A DNA stretch of 64,000 nt. Origin: Hyphomicrobium sp. GTDB lineage: Bacteria; Pseudomonadota; Alphaproteobacteria; Rhizobiales; Hyphomicrobiaceae. The stretch lies in the NCBI GenBank assembly GCA_013141015.1, contig JABFRT010000030.1, positions 31,734-95,733 of the forward strand, written 5' to 3'. The notes below the pieces were generated by a model, which saw nothing but the letters and a program-made list of their open reading frames with translations, made no database searches and was not told the DNA's origin. A program made the position numbers and the translations under genes. Below are positions 16,157-24,662 of the stretch, piece by piece (positions within the stretch are counted from its first letter, which is position 1; every line of letters begins with the position of its first letter).

Positions 16157-17977
16157 TTATGGCAGCGAGAACACGGTCAGCGAGCCACCGAGGTTGGTGT
16201 ACTGCTTGAGGCCAGCGTAGCCACCAACAGCGCCCAGACCATCGGTCGGGTTCGTCAGGCCAGCAGCAAGACCGATACCGGCCCAACCACCAACGCCCGA
16301 GAAGACGCCGACGTACTGCTTGCCACCATGCGAGTAGGTCATGGCGTTGCCGATGATGCCCGACGGAGTGCGGAAGCGGAACAGCTCCTTGCCATCCTTC
16401 TGGTCAACAGCTTTGAAGAAGCCTTCGAGCGTGCCGTAGAATGCAACGCCGCCAGCTGTCGTCAGAGCGCCCGACCATACCGAGAACTGCTCAGGCTTCG
16501 ACCAGACGATCTTGCCCTTCACGCCATCCCAGGCGATGAAGTTGCCCATGCCGCCATGCGAATCCGGAGCCGGGAACATGGACAGCGTGGCGCCGACGTA
16601 TGGCTGACCAGCGGTGTACGAGACCTTGAATGGTTCGTAGTCCATGCAAACGTGGTTCGTCGGAACATAGAACAAGCCGGTCAGCGGCGAGTATGCTGCT
16701 GGCTGCTGGTCCTTAGAACCGAGAGCTGCCGGGCAGATGCCCTTCGAGTTCACGTCCTGACCGTTGAGGAATGTCGAGTACTTAGCGACAACCTGCGGAC
16801 GGCCGTACTGCGGACTCTTCGGATCCATGACGACTTCCGTTGCCCAGTTGACCTTCGGGTCATACTTCTGAGCGACGAGGAGTTCGCCGGTCGTGCGATC
16901 CCATGTGTAGCCGAAGCCGTTACGGTCGAAGTGCGTAGCGGTCTTACGCTTCGTACCACCGAAATCGAGTTCTGCCAGGATCGGTTCGTTGATGCCGTCA
17001 TAATCCCATTCATCGAATGGGGTCATCTGGTAGGCCCACTTGGCAACGCCGGTGTCGACGTCACGAGCAAACATGGTCATCGACCACTTCTGGTCGATCT
17101 GCTTGCCATCGGGTCCAGCGCGCTGTGCCGGGTTCCAGGTCGATGGGTTGCCCGAACCGTAGTAGAACAGGTTCAGTTCTGCGTCGTAGGCCATATAGCC
17201 CCACGTTGAACCGCCACCGATCTTCCACTGATCGCCATTCCAGGTCTTCAAGGACGAGTCCTTGCCGACCGGCTTGCCGAGCGACATGGTCTTTTCCGGG
17301 TCCATCAAGATGTCGGAATCCGGGCCCATCGAGTAGGCGCGCCAGACTTTCTTACCCGAGTTGATGTCGTATGCCGTCACGTGGCAGCGAACGCCGAATT
17401 CTGCGCCCGAAACGCCGATGACAACCTTATCCTTCATGACGAGCGGAGCGCCTGTGCCCGTTTCGCCCTTCTTAGGATCAGCGTTGACAGCCTTCCAGAG
17501 TTCCTTGCCGGTCTTTGCATCGAGTGCAACGAGCGACGTGTCGGCCTGGTGAAGGAAGATCTTGCCTTCTGCGTACTGAACGCCACGGTTGACCGTGTCA
17601 CAGCACATAACCGGGATAACCGACGGATCCTGCTTCGGCTCGTACTTCCAGATGATCTTGTTGTCATCCTTCAGGTTGAGAGCGAACACGATGTTCGGGA
17701 ATGCCGAGTGGAGATACATGGTATCGCCAATCACGAGCGGGCTGCCTTCGTGACCACGAAGAACGCCGGTCGAGAACGTCCAAGCAACCTTCATGCTGCC
17801 GACGTTTGCGGTCGTGATTTGGTCGAGCTTCGAATAACGAGTACCTGCGTAGTCACCGGACTGGATGGCCCAGTTTGCCGGATCGGCAGCCAGCTTTGCG
17901 ACGTCCGCGTTCGCCCAAACAGGCGACGTAAACGCTGCAGATGCCAACAGACCGCATGCGATTGCACTTTTGCGCAT
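16157..17977 (-). CDS. xoxF: Lanthanide-dependent methanol dehydrogenase XoxF
   Basis: This 606-residue quinoprotein oxidises methanol in the periplasm using PQQ and a rare-earth ion. A signal peptide ([22 protein letters not shown]) is followed by an eight-bladed propeller. The adjacent Cys pair sits at 125-126 in VMCCDTV. The catalytic region reads DEWDYDGIN, with Asp325 as the catalytic base and Asp327 as the extra aspartate that marks lanthanide enzymes; calcium-type MxaF has Ala there. The ATG at 17977 has GGAGGAAG upstream. Length is normal. It heads a xoxF - xoxG - cytochrome - xoxJ series and no small-subunit mxaI gene is nearby, also in keeping with XoxF. Confidence 0.96.
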   Translation of the reverse strand: MRKSAIACGLLASAAFTSPVWANADVAKLAADPANWAIQSGDYAGTRYSKLDQITTANVGSMKVAWTFSTGVLRGHEGSPLVIGDTMYLHSAFPNIVFALNLKDDNKIIWKYEPKQDPSVIPVMCCDTVNRGVQYAEGKIFLHQADTSLVALDAKTGKELWKAVNADPKKGETGTGAPLVMKDKVVIGVSGAEFGVRCHVTAYDINSGKKVWRAYSMGPDSDILMDPEKTMSLGKPVGKDSSLKTWNGDQWKIGGGSTWGYMAYDAELNLFYYGSGNPSTWNPAQRAGPDGKQIDQKWSMTMFARDVDTGVAKWAYQMTPFDEWDYDGINEPILAELDFGGTKRKTATHFDRNGFGYTWDRTTGELLVAQKYDPKVNWATEVVMDPKSPQYGRPQVVAKYSTFLNGQDVNSKGICPAALGSKDQQPAAYSPLTGLFYVPTNHVCMDYEPFKVSYTAGQPYVGATLSMFPAPDSHGGMGNFIAWDGVKGKIVWSKPEQFSVWSGALTTAGGVAFYGTLEGFFKAVDQKDGKELFRFRTPSGIIGNAMTYSHGGKQYVGVFSGVGGWAGIGLAAGLTNPTDGLGAVGGYAGLKQYTNLGGSLTVFSLP

Positions 17978-18444
17978 CGCGCTTCCTCCATTTTGAGTAT
18001 TGTCTTGCCACGCTTGCAAGCTGATCAGATCGCCACCCTCGCCCTCGCCTTCGAGTTCAGGTTTGCGGGATTATTTCCCGTCTTCCCTGCCCGGCTAAAC
18101 TAGGCTTCACACTTTCGTGTTGAACCCGGTAGTTCTCGTGATCGCGCCGCATGTAGTCACTTTTTTTTCCTTTCCGCAACCGGAACTCGGTAATGTTTTC
18201 TAAGCAAATCAAATAGGACAGCGCCTCTGACCCAAAACGAGCCAGGTTTTACGGTGCAATTTTGCGCTGCACAAAAAATGGTGCGATGCACGACTAGTTG
18301 CGGCGGGCTGTCGCATTTTTGGTCTTTGGTAGGGGGATTGGGAATGTTTGCCTCACAGAGGGCTCTCGTTTTCGTGATGAGCACCTTGGTCGTAGGCACT
18401 TTTGCCCATGTAAGAGTCGTTATGAGACGAAGGTGCGGAGCACG
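17978..18444. promoter_or_regulatory. Divergent xoxF / metallohydrolase promoter region
   Basis: About 470 bases without a gene, between divergent genes. It contains the GGAGGAAG site of xoxF, a run of eight T at about 18161-18168, and a dyad-rich patch at 18251-18295 where GGTGCAATTTTGCGCTGCAC is followed by GGTGCGATGCAC. Within it, TTTTGCGC and GCACAAAA form a 7/8 inverted repeat. It is a plausible regulator-binding zone, but no known consensus is recognised. Confidence 0.4.
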
Positions 18445-19416
18445 ATGACCACAGAATCGAGATCTCACATCCCAACTATGACCCGGCAAGGCTTTCTGCG
18501 CGGGGCAGCGGCGGCAAGCCTGCTGCCTTGTCTACCGGTGCTCTCAAAAGCCCATGCAGCCGCTATTGGCGTCGTCGAAATTGCCCCTGGGTTGTTCGTA
18601 CACAAGGGGCAGCACGCCGACGTCAATGCTGAAAATGCCGGCGATATCTCGAATATGAGCTTTATCGTTGGAAGAGAGTCGGTCGCAGTCATCGACACCG
18701 GCGGCAGCGCGCGCATCGGCGCGAACCTGCGGGAAGCTATAGCGGCGGCCACCGACCGGCCCATCCGCTATGTCATCAACACCCACATGCATCCCGACCA
18801 CGTGTTCGGCAATGCGGGCTTCGCCAGCGCCAAACCTGAGTTCGTTGCGCACCACAAAATGGCGCGAGGGCTTTCTGCCAGGGCTGAGGGCTATTTGGCG
18901 CGCAACAAGGAGTGGATGGGGGACGCCAACTTTGCCGGCACTGAAGTCATCTTGCCCGCTACCGCCGTCGCCACCACACTCGATCTTGACCTGGGCGGCC
19001 GCGTGTTGCGCCTCGAAGCGCGGCCAACGGCGCACACCGACAACGACATGACCGTGCTCGATACGGCAACCGGCACGCTGCTCCTGGGTGATATTGCTTT
19101 CTCTGGCCGCATTCCGACGATCGACGGTTCAATCGCCGGATGGCTGAAATTGATTGCAAAGCTCAAGTCTGAAAGCGTGGCGCGGGTAGTGCCCGGGCAC
19201 GGTCCGCCGTCGATGAGCATGAGTGACGCACTATTGCCCTTGGAGCGCTATTTGACGGCCGTCGCAACCGAAGTCCGCGCCGCCATCAAGGACGGCAAGA
19301 CGCTGTCAGAGACAACAGAAACGGCGGCACTTTCGGAAAAGGACGCCTGGCTGCTGTTTGCCGAGCATCACAAGCGAAACGTCACAGCGGCGTTCGCCGA
19401 GCTTGAATGGGAATAG
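18445..19416 (+). CDS. Exported metallo-beta-lactamase-fold hydrolase, quinoprotein-associated (SoxH-like)
   Basis: A 323-residue exported enzyme with an N-terminal signal of Tat-like layout (TRQGFLRGAAAASLLPCL). The metallo-beta-lactamase zinc motif HMHPDH is at residues 114-119, with later ligands in TAHTDNDM, the GDIAF Asp and VPGHGP. It matches the SoxH-related zinc metallohydrolases that accompany PQQ quinoprotein dehydrogenases. The ATG at 18445 has GGAG five bases upstream; the frame is open for 49 codons before it without coding character. It is divergent from xoxF and ends in a strong bidirectional terminator. The substrate is unknown. Confidence 0.85.
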   Translation: MTTESRSHIPTMTRQGFLRGAAAASLLPCLPVLSKAHAAAIGVVEIAPGLFVHKGQHADVNAENAGDISNMSFIVGRESVAVIDTGGSARIGANLREAIAAATDRPIRYVINTHMHPDHVFGNAGFASAKPEFVAHHKMARGLSARAEGYLARNKEWMGDANFAGTEVILPATAVATTLDLDLGGRVLRLEARPTAHTDNDMTVLDTATGTLLLGDIAFSGRIPTIDGSIAGWLKLIAKLKSESVARVVPGHGPPSMSMSDALLPLERYLTAVATEVRAAIKDGKTLSETTETAALSEKDAWLLFAEHHKRNVTAAFAELEWE

Positions 19417-19425
19417 ACCGCAAAC

Positions 19426-19455
19426 AAAAAAGGGCACCCTCGGGGTGCCCTTCTT
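19426..19455. terminator. Bidirectional terminator between convergent genes
   Basis: A perfect stem AAGGGCACCC / GGGTGCCCTT with a short TCG loop is preceded by an A run and followed by TTCTT. It serves the plus-strand metallohydrolase gene and the minus-strand gene ending at 19477. Confidence 0.85.
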
Positions 19456-19476
19456 AATGGACAGGCGCCACACGGA

Positions 19477-19836
19477 TCAGAAGCAGCGCAACTCGGCTTC
19501 GACTTGAGCGAGCTTCAATGTGTGCACCTTCTTCAGCAGCTGAGGCGAATTGAACAGTGACGCAGAGTCTCCACCGCGCACGCCGATCGACATGATCGTC
19601 TCGGCTTCCGTGTATTCGTCCCACGACAGCAGTTCCGCGATTTTATCGATTGAACACGAGCATTTTTCGAGAACTTGACGCGTTGGCCCGTTCGCTTGCA
19701 TGCAGGCATAAACATAGTCGGCGCGGCCAACGGTCGGGTAGTCGTTGGGCGGCAGCTCGGCCGCCGATAAAGGCACGGCCGCACCAGCGATCAAAGCCAA
19801 TCCGGCGGCCCAGGTCACGGTTCTCTTGCGGCTCAT
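19477..19836 (-). CDS. Small secreted Cys-containing protein, function unknown
   Basis: A 119-residue protein with a signal peptide ending near LSAAELP. The mature part contains four cysteines, in YACMQANG, EKCSCSID and the terminal ELRCF, which suggests two disulfides or a metal site in the periplasm. I do not recognise a named family. It overlaps the gene upstream by four bases (ATGA at 19833-19836), so the pair are cotranslated, next to the xox genes. A role as an accessory factor for the methanol dehydrogenase is inference from place only. Confidence 0.75.
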   Translation of the reverse strand: MSRKRTVTWAAGLALIAGAAVPLSAAELPPNDYPTVGRADYVYACMQANGPTRQVLEKCSCSIDKIAELLSWDEYTEAETIMSIGVRGGDSASLFNSPQLLKKVHTLKLAQVEAELRCF

Positions 19837-20612
19837 TTCACATCTCCCACGCCGTCCAACGTGGTGGTTTCAGTCAATGTCGGCGCATCTTTTTGAGAGT
19901 TGCTGAAACTCGAAGTCATCCGCGCGAACTGGCCTGGAATTTTATCCGAGATCACGATTTTGAACTCGGCACCTTCGTAGCCGCGCATCTTGGCGCGCGA
20001 TGGATCATCGGCGAACGGCGTGACGGTCACGCTTTGCCCTTCGACCTCGGCACCTTTGTAAGTGATCTTCACCGGCGTAATTTTGGGCTGGTTGCCGATG
20101 CTCTTGGAAAACTGATTTTTCAAGTAGGCGCGATCCCCGCCGGCAAGCTGACGGAAGTGACCAAGCGCATTGTCGAGATAGACAATGAGCATCGGGTTGC
20201 CGTCCATATCGGTGATGCGGTTGGGCTCGCGTGCGCGCTCACCGGTGTAAATCGAAACGAGCACGTTCTTCTTGCCGGCCGCAGCGTCGCTCTCGACCTT
20301 GACCTTGATGTCGTCGGTGAAGGCCTTGCCGAGCAGCTTTTCGTCCGACGGCGCGCGGTTGAACTTATAAACCAATTCAGTACCGGCGGGCACATTGACG
20401 ATGTGCTTGGCGTCAAACAGCATTTCGGTGGCTTTTTTGCCGTCACCTTCGAGACCTTTCGGCGGCGCCTTTTCCGGCACCTTCGCGGCCTCGGCTTCTG
20501 CGGGCTTATTGACATCCGGCCCGGCCGCACTGGCGGGTGAGAGCGGCGCTGACGAGACAAGGGTAACAGCCAGCACAGCGCCAGTTGCAAAGCTGAGAGT
20601 AGACTTGAGCAT
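19833..20612 (-). CDS. Secreted protein of the xox cluster, function unknown
   Basis: A 259-residue protein with a clear signal peptide (LSFATGAVLAVTLVSSAPLSPASA) and a Pro/Glu/Lys-rich linker to about residue 55. The rest looks beta-rich, with ELVYKFNRAPSDEKLLGKAFTDDIKVKVES and TPVKITYKGAEVEGQSVTVTPF. I considered the SoxYZ-like carrier often found with SoxH-type hydrolases, but the GGCG carboxy motif of that family is absent. It shares a four-base overlap with the small Cys protein downstream. Function is open. Confidence 0.72.
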   Translation of the reverse strand: MLKSTLSFATGAVLAVTLVSSAPLSPASAAGPDVNKPAEAEAAKVPEKAPPKGLEGDGKKATEMLFDAKHIVNVPAGTELVYKFNRAPSDEKLLGKAFTDDIKVKVESDAAAGKKNVLVSIYTGERAREPNRITDMDGNPMLIVYLDNALGHFRQLAGGDRAYLKNQFSKSIGNQPKITPVKITYKGAEVEGQSVTVTPFADDPSRAKMRGYEGAEFKIVISDKIPGQFARMTSSFSNSQKDAPTLTETTTLDGVGDVK

Positions 20613-20822
20613 TGGGGGCGATCCTCCAGATCGTCGAGACGTGATATGCAGCGGGCTTTCTAGCGGCCCGGATTGGTGATGACCAGAGTCTGTTTGCGCA
20701 CCGCAACCGCGGACGGCCAGCCCCGGAAAACGACCAGCACATTGCGCTATTGCGGGAGGAAGTGGAACTTAAAAGCCGTTAATCTGCAAGCCATTGCGCC
20801 AACAGACCTAACGGGCGGGCTC

Positions 20823-20852
20823 AAAAAAAAGACCGGCGCACCGCGCCGGCCT
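20823..20852 (-). terminator. Rho-independent terminator after the MxaD-like gene
   Basis: On the minus strand GGCCGGCGC and GCGCCGGTC pair around a GGT loop and are followed by eight T. It lies 36 bases beyond the stop codon of the SRPBCC gene. Confidence 0.85.
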
Positions 20853-20887
20853 GTCAATTCTCGAAACACGTCAAGCGGCCGGCGGCC

Positions 20888-21427
20888 TCAGCCGCCTTCC
20901 AGCTTCTTCTTTAGAGCCGCGAGGCCGTCTTTGTACACGCCTGTGATCGCCTTGACGGCGGCTTCGTCCGAAAGTTCCGGCGGCGGGTCATTGTTGACGT
21001 AGCCGCGATAGAACGCGCCCTTCCATTCGACCGTCGATTTGCCACCCGCATCCTTAACACTGATCGTCGAGGCGTAATTGCTGACCGGCACAACCTTCAC
21101 ATCGACCGCCGTGATCTCGTAAGACAGTGACTTGTCGTCCTTGTTGTATTTGACAAGCTTCTCTTCAATCTTGGCGCCGCCCTTCAGCGTCAGTGTCCGG
21201 GTTGCATTGACGTCATTGCCGCCCTTGCCTTCGGTTTTTTCAAAGGCCGGGTGCCAACCCATATCCTGGAAGTTGCCGATAACGGCCCAGACCTTGTCGG
21301 GGGCGGCATTGATCTCAATCGTTTCAGTCACCTTCTGGCGCGACGGCCCGTGGGCCGAGGCCATGGCAGGGGCGAGCGCCACAAAGGCTCCCACTAGTGC
21401 AGCGCCAAGCGCCAAGCGTTTGAACAT
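20888..21427 (-). CDS. SRPBCC family protein, MxaD-like
   Basis: A 179-residue secreted protein: signal peptide ending ASAHGPS, then an SRPBCC (START-like) fold starting VTETIEINAAPDKVWAVIGNFQDMGWHPAFEKTEGKGG. This matches MxaD, a periplasmic protein linked to methanol dehydrogenase - cytochrome interaction in methylotrophs. The ATG directly follows the stop of a small upstream ORF, inside which lies a GGAGACGG ribosome site. A strong terminator follows the gene. Confidence 0.8.
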   Translation of the reverse strand: MFKRLALGAALVGAFVALAPAMASAHGPSRQKVTETIEINAAPDKVWAVIGNFQDMGWHPAFEKTEGKGGNDVNATRTLTLKGGAKIEEKLVKYNKDDKSLSYEITAVDVKVVPVSNYASTISVKDAGGKSTVEWKGAFYRGYVNNDPPPELSDEAAVKAITGVYKDGLAALKKKLEGG

Positions 21428-21673
21428 TTAACCGTCTCCGAAAGTTTCGTGGACCACGTCTGTGCCGGTGAGCACCCCGGCGGGATAAGCGGCCGGACCA
21501 TAAAGCGTGCTGCCGTCTTCGGCAACGCCGCGCTTGATCAGAGCCGCGTCTGATGAGGGCTTAAGAATTCCGGCCCATATGAATGGGTAGTGCTTGACCA
21601 CCCGAGTTGGAGTTGTTTTAGGTGCACCCTCGTGCTTTGGTCGAATCTGGTGGGAGCGAGAACTGACCGACAT
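21428..21673 (-). CDS. Possible small protein upstream of the MxaD-like gene
   Basis: An 81-codon frame ends exactly at the start of the MxaD-like gene (TAA then ATG with no gap). Codon choice over its last 60 codons is GC-rich in third position and looks coding, with FIWAGILKPSSDAALIKRG and GPAAYPAGVLTGTDVVHETFG. The first part overlaps the likely fhcB start on the other strand, so a GTG start near codon 25 is more likely. I do not recognise it. It may be a real small protein, a leader peptide, or the 3' remnant of a lost gene. Confidence 0.35.
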   Translation of the reverse strand: MSVSSRSHQIRPKHEGAPKTTPTRVVKHYPFIWAGILKPSSDAALIKRGVAEDGSTLYGPAAYPAGVLTGTDVVHETFGDG

Positions 21674-22970
21674 GGGTGTAATGACCGAAAGTACCGGAAC
21701 AAGCGCAACTGACTCCGGACACTATGACAATGTTGCGTGCCCTTTTTGCGGCATTCTTTGTGACGATCTGGCGATTTCGCGAACAGCGGGCGGGCTAAAG
21801 GTCACCAAGAACGGCTGCGACAAAGCGAAAGCCGGCTTCGAGCGCGCGGTCGCCAGCACAGGGCCGCAGATCGCCGGCAAGCCCGCGACACTTAGCGAAG
21901 CCGTGGCCGCCGCCGCGAAACTGGTAAAGAGCGCCGAGTTGCCGATCTTCGGCGGGCTTGGCACCGACGTTGAAGGCATGCGTGCCGTGATGTCGATTGC
22001 CGATAACGCGGGTGGCGTGGTCGATCACGCCTTGAGCGAAGGCCAGTATCGCAACTTCCGCGTTCTGCAGTCGGGCGGCTGGGTGATGACGACCCTGACC
22101 GAAGCCCGCAACCGCGCTGACCTGTTTGTCATCGTCGGCAGCGATATTCATCAACTGCATCCGCGCTTTTTCGAACGTATCGTTTGTAACGAGCGCTCGA
22201 TGTTTTCAGACAATCCGCCAAAGCGCACGGTGGTCTTCCTTGGCGAAGGCCTCGACCAATCGGCCGCGAAAAGCACGCGCATTGGCGATGTGATCACGAT
22301 CCCCGCCAAAGGTGAGCGGATCGGCGAAATCATGGTCGCGCTCCGGGCTATGGCCAAGGGCGGTGCGATATCGGGCGACACAATTGGTGGCATGCCGCGC
22401 GCACAAATCGAAGACCTGCTGGCGCGTTGCCAGAAGGCCAGCTACGGCGTGATGGTTTGGGCCCCACCGAGCTTGAGCTTCCCGAACGCCGATCTGACGG
22501 TTCAGGCAACGTCTGAATTCATCAAAGACATCAACCAAACGTCGCGCTTCGCTGGCCTCTCGCTTGGCGGAAATGAGGGCGCTGTGTCGGCAGGTGCCGT
22601 GTGCGCCTGGCAGTCGGGCTATCCGCTTCGAGTGTCGTTCGCCAGCGGCAAGCCGCACTACGACACCGAGCGTTTCGCAATGGCGTCGCTGCTGGCGAAT
22701 AAGCAGAGCGATCTGCTGGTCTGGGTCGCGTCTTACACGCCCGGCCTCTCGCCGCCAGACTGCGACGTGCCAATGGTGGTGCTGGGGACGCCCGGCTTGG
22801 CGCTCTCCCGGACGCCAGCGGTTTATATTCCGGTCGGCACGCCGGGCGTCGATCACGCGGGGCTGATCGTGCGTTGCGACAACGTCGTGTCCTTGCCGCT
22901 TCGCAACCTTGGCCGCTCGACGCTGCCGCGCGCAGCCGACGTGCTCGCCCAGATCGAAGCCGCCCTTTAG
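21672..22970 (+). CDS. fhcB: Formyltransferase/hydrolase complex subunit B (formylmethanofuran dehydrogenase B-like)
   Basis: This 432-residue protein is the FwdB-like subunit of the Fhc complex, which in methylotrophs turns formyl-H4MPT into formate by transfer to methylofuran and hydrolysis. The N-terminal iron-sulfur-type motif survives: Cys23, Cys26 and Cys30 in CPFCGILCDDL and Cys49 in TKNGC. Further on are GSDIHQLHPRFFERIV and a Gly-rich GGNEGAVSAGAVCAW. In Fhc this subunit has lost redox function and is structural. I start at the ATG at 21672; another lies at 21681, and upstream ATG codons read poorly. It heads the fhcBADC operon. Confidence 0.88.
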   Translation: MGVMTESTGTSATDSGHYDNVACPFCGILCDDLAISRTAGGLKVTKNGCDKAKAGFERAVASTGPQIAGKPATLSEAVAAAAKLVKSAELPIFGGLGTDVEGMRAVMSIADNAGGVVDHALSEGQYRNFRVLQSGGWVMTTLTEARNRADLFVIVGSDIHQLHPRFFERIVCNERSMFSDNPPKRTVVFLGEGLDQSAAKSTRIGDVITIPAKGERIGEIMVALRAMAKGGAISGDTIGGMPRAQIEDLLARCQKASYGVMVWAPPSLSFPNADLTVQATSEFIKDINQTSRFAGLSLGGNEGAVSAGAVCAWQSGYPLRVSFASGKPHYDTERFAMASLLANKQSDLLVWVASYTPGLSPPDCDVPMVVLGTPGLALSRTPAVYIPVGTPGVDHAGLIVRCDNVVSLPLRNLGRSTLPRAADVLAQIEAAL

Positions 22971-22997
22971 AGTTCTCTTTCCTTCGAGATTAGAAAC

Positions 22998-24662
22998 ATG
23001 CTCATCAAGTTGACCGGCGGCAAAGTCTACGATCCCGCGAACGGCGTGGATGGCGTTGTCCGTGACGTCTACGTCGAGAACGGCCGTATCGTCTCGCCAT
23101 CACCGGGCGCCAAAATTGACCGCGAATATGGCTTGCACGGCAGTGTCGTGATGGCCGGCGGCATCGACCCGCACAGCCACATCGGCGGTGGCAAAGTCAC
23201 CATCGGCCGCATGCTCATGCCGGAAGATCACCTCGGCAACGAAGTCGCGCGCACTGCATTGACCCGTTCGGGCTGCGGCCACGCCGTACCATCGACGATG
23301 ACGACCGGCTATCGCTACGCCGAGATGGGCTACACGGCAGCCTTTGAGCCGGCCATGCTGCCCGCCAACGCGCGCCAAGCCCACATGGAAATGGCCGACG
23401 TGTCGATCATCGACAAGGGCGCGTTCGTCATGCTCGGCTCGGACGATTTCTTCCTGCGCCAGCTGGCCGCAAAGTCGGATTTCTCGGCGGTCAAGGACTA
23501 CATCGCCTGGACCATGCACGCCGCACAGGCCATCGCGGTAAAGGTCGTAAACCCTGGCGGCATCAGCGCGTTTAAATTCAATCAGCGCAAACTCGATCTC
23601 GACGAAAAGCACGTCCACTACGGCGTGACGCCACGCGATATCATTTTGAACCTGGCGCGCGGCTTGAAGGAACTTGGCGTCGTCCATCCGATCCATATTC
23701 ACGGCTGCAACCTTGGTGTGCCGGGCGGCGTGGAAACCACGCTTGAGACGATCCGCGGATCAAGTGGCCTGCCGATCCATCTGACGCACATCCAGTTCCA
23801 CAGCTATGACACCGAAGGCGACATGAAGTTCTCGTCGGGTGCCGCACGCGTGGCGGAAGCCATCAACAGCCACAAGAACGTTTCGATTGACATCGGCCAG
23901 GTCATGTTTGGCCAGACCTGCACGGCGTCGGGCGACAGTATGCGCCAGTTCGTCAACACGCGCTCGGCCGACCCGAAGAAGTGGGTGGTCATGGATATCG
24001 AATGCGATGCCGGTTGTGGCGTCGTGCCTTTCAAATATCGCGACAAATCTTTCGTCAATGCGCTGCAATGGGCGATCGGGCTTGAGCTATTCTTGATGGT
24101 CAACGATCCGTGGCGCATCTTCCTGACCACCGACCATCCGAACGGCGGACCGTTTACCTGCTATCCGCATTTGATCCGCTTGCTTATGGACAAGACGTTC
24201 CGCAAGCAGGTTATGGGAACGATCAATCAGGATGCGCTTAAATATTCAGCCCTCGCAACGCTTGACCGGGAATATTCGCTCTACGAAATCGCCATCATGA
24301 CGCGTGCGGGACCGGCGAAAAGCCTGGGCCTCAAAGATCGCGGACATTTGGGCGTTGGCGCGTGTGCTGACATCACGGTCTACGCCGACAACCCGGACCG
24401 CGAAGCGATGTTCGAAAAGCCGGAGCTTGTCTTCAAGAACGGCGAACTGATCGTTCGCGACGGCAAAATCGTCAAGGTGGTCAACGGCGCGACGCACGTT
24501 GCGCGGCCGAGCTATGACAAGGGTATCGAAAAGTCGTTGAAGCAATACTTCGACGATTTCCATACGGTGCGCATGGAGAATTTCCGCCTGTCCGATGATG
24601 AAATCATCAACTACGGCCAGGGCGAAATCATCGTGCAACCCACGGGAGCACGCACGGCATGA
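22998..24662 (+). CDS. fhcA: Formyltransferase/hydrolase complex subunit A (amidohydrolase)
   Basis: This 554-residue protein is the hydrolytic subunit, which splits formylmethylofuran to formate. The amidohydrolase metal motif GGIDPHSH gives His59 and His61, and Lys182 in AVKVVNPGG is in the place of the carbamylated lysine that bridges the zinc pair. The C-terminal part has GHLGVGACADITVYADNPDRE, typical of cyclic amidohydrolases. It follows fhcB by 27 bases and overlaps fhcD by four bases (ATGA at 24659). Length is normal for the family. Confidence 0.93.
   Translation: MLIKLTGGKVYDPANGVDGVVRDVYVENGRIVSPSPGAKIDREYGLHGSVVMAGGIDPHSHIGGGKVTIGRMLMPEDHLGNEVARTALTRSGCGHAVPSTMTTGYRYAEMGYTAAFEPAMLPANARQAHMEMADVSIIDKGAFVMLGSDDFFLRQLAAKSDFSAVKDYIAWTMHAAQAIAVKVVNPGGISAFKFNQRKLDLDEKHVHYGVTPRDIILNLARGLKELGVVHPIHIHGCNLGVPGGVETTLETIRGSSGLPIHLTHIQFHSYDTEGDMKFSSGAARVAEAINSHKNVSIDIGQVMFGQTCTASGDSMRQFVNTRSADPKKWVVMDIECDAGCGVVPFKYRDKSFVNALQWAIGLELFLMVNDPWRIFLTTDHPNGGPFTCYPHLIRLLMDKTFRKQVMGTINQDALKYSALATLDREYSLYEIAIMTRAGPAKSLGLKDRGHLGVGACADITVYADNPDREAMFEKPELVFKNGELIVRDGKIVKVVNGATHVARPSYDKGIEKSLKQYFDDFHTVRMENFRLSDDEIINYGQGEIIVQPTGARTA

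Noticed and set aside
16328..17209. 293-codon plus-strand frame opposite xoxF
   Set aside because: Shadow of the xoxF gene; no start signal and no conserved pattern.
19833..20612. SoxYZ-like carrier
   Set aside because: Expected from the SoxH-like neighbour, but the GGCG carboxy-terminal motif is missing.
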